DNA from: Burkholderiales bacterium
GTDB taxonomy: Bacteria > Pseudomonadota > Gammaproteobacteria > Burkholderiales > Usitatibacteraceae
NCBI GenBank assembly: GCA_017880705.1
Contig: JADGRS010000158.1
Coordinates: forward strand, 1-7,122
Direction: 5' to 3'
DNA length: 7,122 bases
Position 1 is the first letter of the stretch. Each line of letters begins with the position of its first letter. The notes under the pieces are model-generated. The model was not told where the DNA came from and made no database searches. It was given only the letters and a program-made list of their open reading frames with translations. The position numbers were made by a program, and so were the translations under genes. This document shows positions 5,985 through 7,122 of this stretch, in pieces.

Positions 5985-7122
5985 ACGCCGGTCACCCAGA
6001 GGGCGAGCCCGGCGGCTCCGCTCAGGGCGATGACGGGGATCACCTCGAGCTTCTTCGAAAGGAGCGCCGCGAACGCGAGCGCCGCGATGACGGCGCTCGC
6101 CACGTCGAAGCGGCCGGCGAAGGGCGCCGCCGAGCTCGATTCCGGCCAGAGCACGCGCCAGGCGAAGAACACCGCGAGGTTCACGACCACGCCCACCACC
6201 GCGGCCGTGATCGCCGTGAGGGAAGCAGTGAGCTGCACATCGTCGCGCGTTCGCTCCACGAGAGGCCCGCCCGCGAGGATGAAGAGGAAGGAGGGCAGGA
6301 ACGTGAAGAGCGTCGCGACGCAGGCACCCAGCACGCCCGCGGCGAATAGCGCCTCGCCTCCGAGCCCGTGCCGCGACCAGCCGCCCACGAATCCCACGAA
6401 GGCGACGATCATGATGAGCGGCCCCGGCGTCGTCTCGCCCAGCGCGAGGCCGTCGATCATCTGCGGGGCAGTGAGCCACCCGTAGGTTTCGACCGCGCCC
6501 TGCAGGACGTAGGGCAGCACCGCGTAGGCGCCTCCGAACGTGAGGAGCGCCGCCTTGGTGAAGAACCATCCCATCTGCGTGAAATCGCCTCGCCATCCGA
6601 ACGCCGCGGTGAGCGCGGCGAGCGTGAGCGCCCAGACGGCGAGGAAGGCGAGGAGGGTCTTCGCAAGACCTCCTGCCGAGAATCGCGCGTGGGCGGGCGT
6701 GGGCGTGTCGTCGTCGATCACCGCGGCGAGCGGTGCCACCTTGCCGGGCGCATGGCGGGCGATCGCGAAGACGCGCGGCGCGAGGCGGCCTCCGAGCGTT
6801 CCGATCGCGGCCGCCGCGAGGATCACCGCCGGGAACGGGACGGAGCCCACGAAGAGCGCGAAGAACGCCGCCGCGGCGATCGCCCACAGCACCGCGTGAT
6901 GCAAGGTGCGCGATCCGATCCGCCACGCCGCCGCGAGGACGATCGCGACCACCGCGGGCTTCACGCCGTAGAGCACCGCCGCGATCGCGGGCACGTGGCC
7001 GAAGCGCACGTAGATCCACGACAACGCGATGAGGATCGCGAGCGACGGCAGCACGAAGAGCGCTCCCGCCGCGATGCCGCCACGCGTGCCATGCAGGATC
7101 CACCCGATGTAGGTCGCGAGCT
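5969..7122 (-). CDS. chrA: Chromate efflux transporter ChrA (CHR family), 5'-partial
   Basis: The frame is open from the right edge to a TAG at 5969, giving 383 C-terminal residues. The GTG at 7054 is internal: upstream in the same frame the protein reads [15 protein letters not shown], which is typical CHR sequence. ChrA is a cytoplasmic-membrane protein that exports chromate in characterised members. The gene shows the long, two-domain form. The first CHR domain includes [19 protein letters not shown] and [14 protein letters not shown] hydrophilic linker rich in Asp, Thr and Pro (DDDTPTP) follows. The second domain has [40 protein letters not shown] and VAFVGF, the characteristic CHR signature. 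About ten or more membrane segments are visible. The missing N-terminus, perhaps 60-90 residues, should carry the first domain's FGGP and PGP motifs. No chrB regulator is visible. Family call is firm; whether chromate is the real substrate is inferred. Confidence 0.92.
   Translation of the reverse strand, partial: LATYIGWILHGTRGGIAAGALFVLPSLAILIALSWIYVRFGHVPAIAAVLYGVKPAVVAIVLAAAWRIGSRTLHHAVLWAIAAAAFFALFVGSVPFPAVILAAAAIGTLGGRLAPRVFAIARHAPGKVAPLAAVIDDDTPTPAHARFSAGGLAKTLLAFLAVWALTLAALTAAFGWRGDFTQMGWFFTKAALLTFGGAYAVLPYVLQGAVETYGWLTAPQMIDGLALGETTPGPLIMIVAFVGFVGGWSRHGLGGEALFAAGVLGACVATLFTFLPSFLFILAGGPLVERTRDDVQLTASLTAITAAVVGVVVNLAVFFAWRVLWPESSSAAPFAGRFDVASAVIAALAFAALLSKKLEVIPVIALSGAAGLALWVTGVQLAT

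Noticed and set aside
5962..5991. Inverted repeat CCGGCG...CGCCGG at the moaC/chrA junction as a terminator
   Set aside because: The stem is only 6 bp with an 18-nt loop and has no following T-run on either strand.
5715..7103. A 462-residue minus-strand frame and a 205-residue plus-strand frame over moaC and chrA
   Set aside because: Both are arginine-rich shadows of moaC and chrA, whose own frames carry full family signatures.

Overview
This window is a GC-rich (roughly two-thirds G+C by eye), densely coding bacterial segment. Gene content fits a Proteobacterium, and I think a Betaproteobacterium is most likely: it has a BepA-type periplasmic protease, Sox-type cytochromes, a MoaC very close to the E. 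coli protein, and a ChrA transporter. The genus cannot be read from the sequence. It looks like ordinary chromosome. I see no insertion sequences, integrases, CRISPR arrays, tRNAs, rRNAs, phage genes or toxin-antitoxin genes.

Layout, left to right. (1) Positions 1-2744, + strand: a membrane protein fused to a spermidine-synthase-like domain, cut off at its 5' end by the window edge. (2) Positions 5439-2745, - strand: a three-gene unit read right to left, made of a BepA/YfgC-like M48 metalloprotease with a TPR-type C-terminus, then soxX, then soxA. Each junction is a 4-nt stop/start overlap (TTGA, then GTGA), so the unit is almost certainly one translationally coupled operon. (3) Positions 5440-5504: a 65-bp divergent promoter region. 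(4) Positions 5505-5984, + strand: moaC, for molybdenum cofactor synthesis. (5) Positions 5969-7122, - strand: a chrA-type chromate transporter, cut off at its 5' end by the right edge. There is no gene-free stretch above 65 bp.

How they work together. SoxX and SoxA form the c-type cytochrome complex that joins thiosulfate to the carrier SoxYZ in the periplasm. SoxY, SoxZ, SoxB and SoxCD are not in the window, and the sox unit ends flush against an unrelated convergent gene, so they must be elsewhere or absent. The protease is predicted to act in the same compartment as SoxXA. MoaC and ChrA have no necessary functional link to the operon.

The most noteworthy point is the tight coupling of soxXA to an outer-membrane quality-control-type protease, away from the other sox genes. 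The other observations are family-level details: a single-haem SoxA whose first haem site is replaced by a cysteine pair, a very short SoxX with a TTG start, a spermidine-synthase fold whose acidic catalytic residues are changed, and gene ends that abut or overlap. I found no convincing previously undescribed system.
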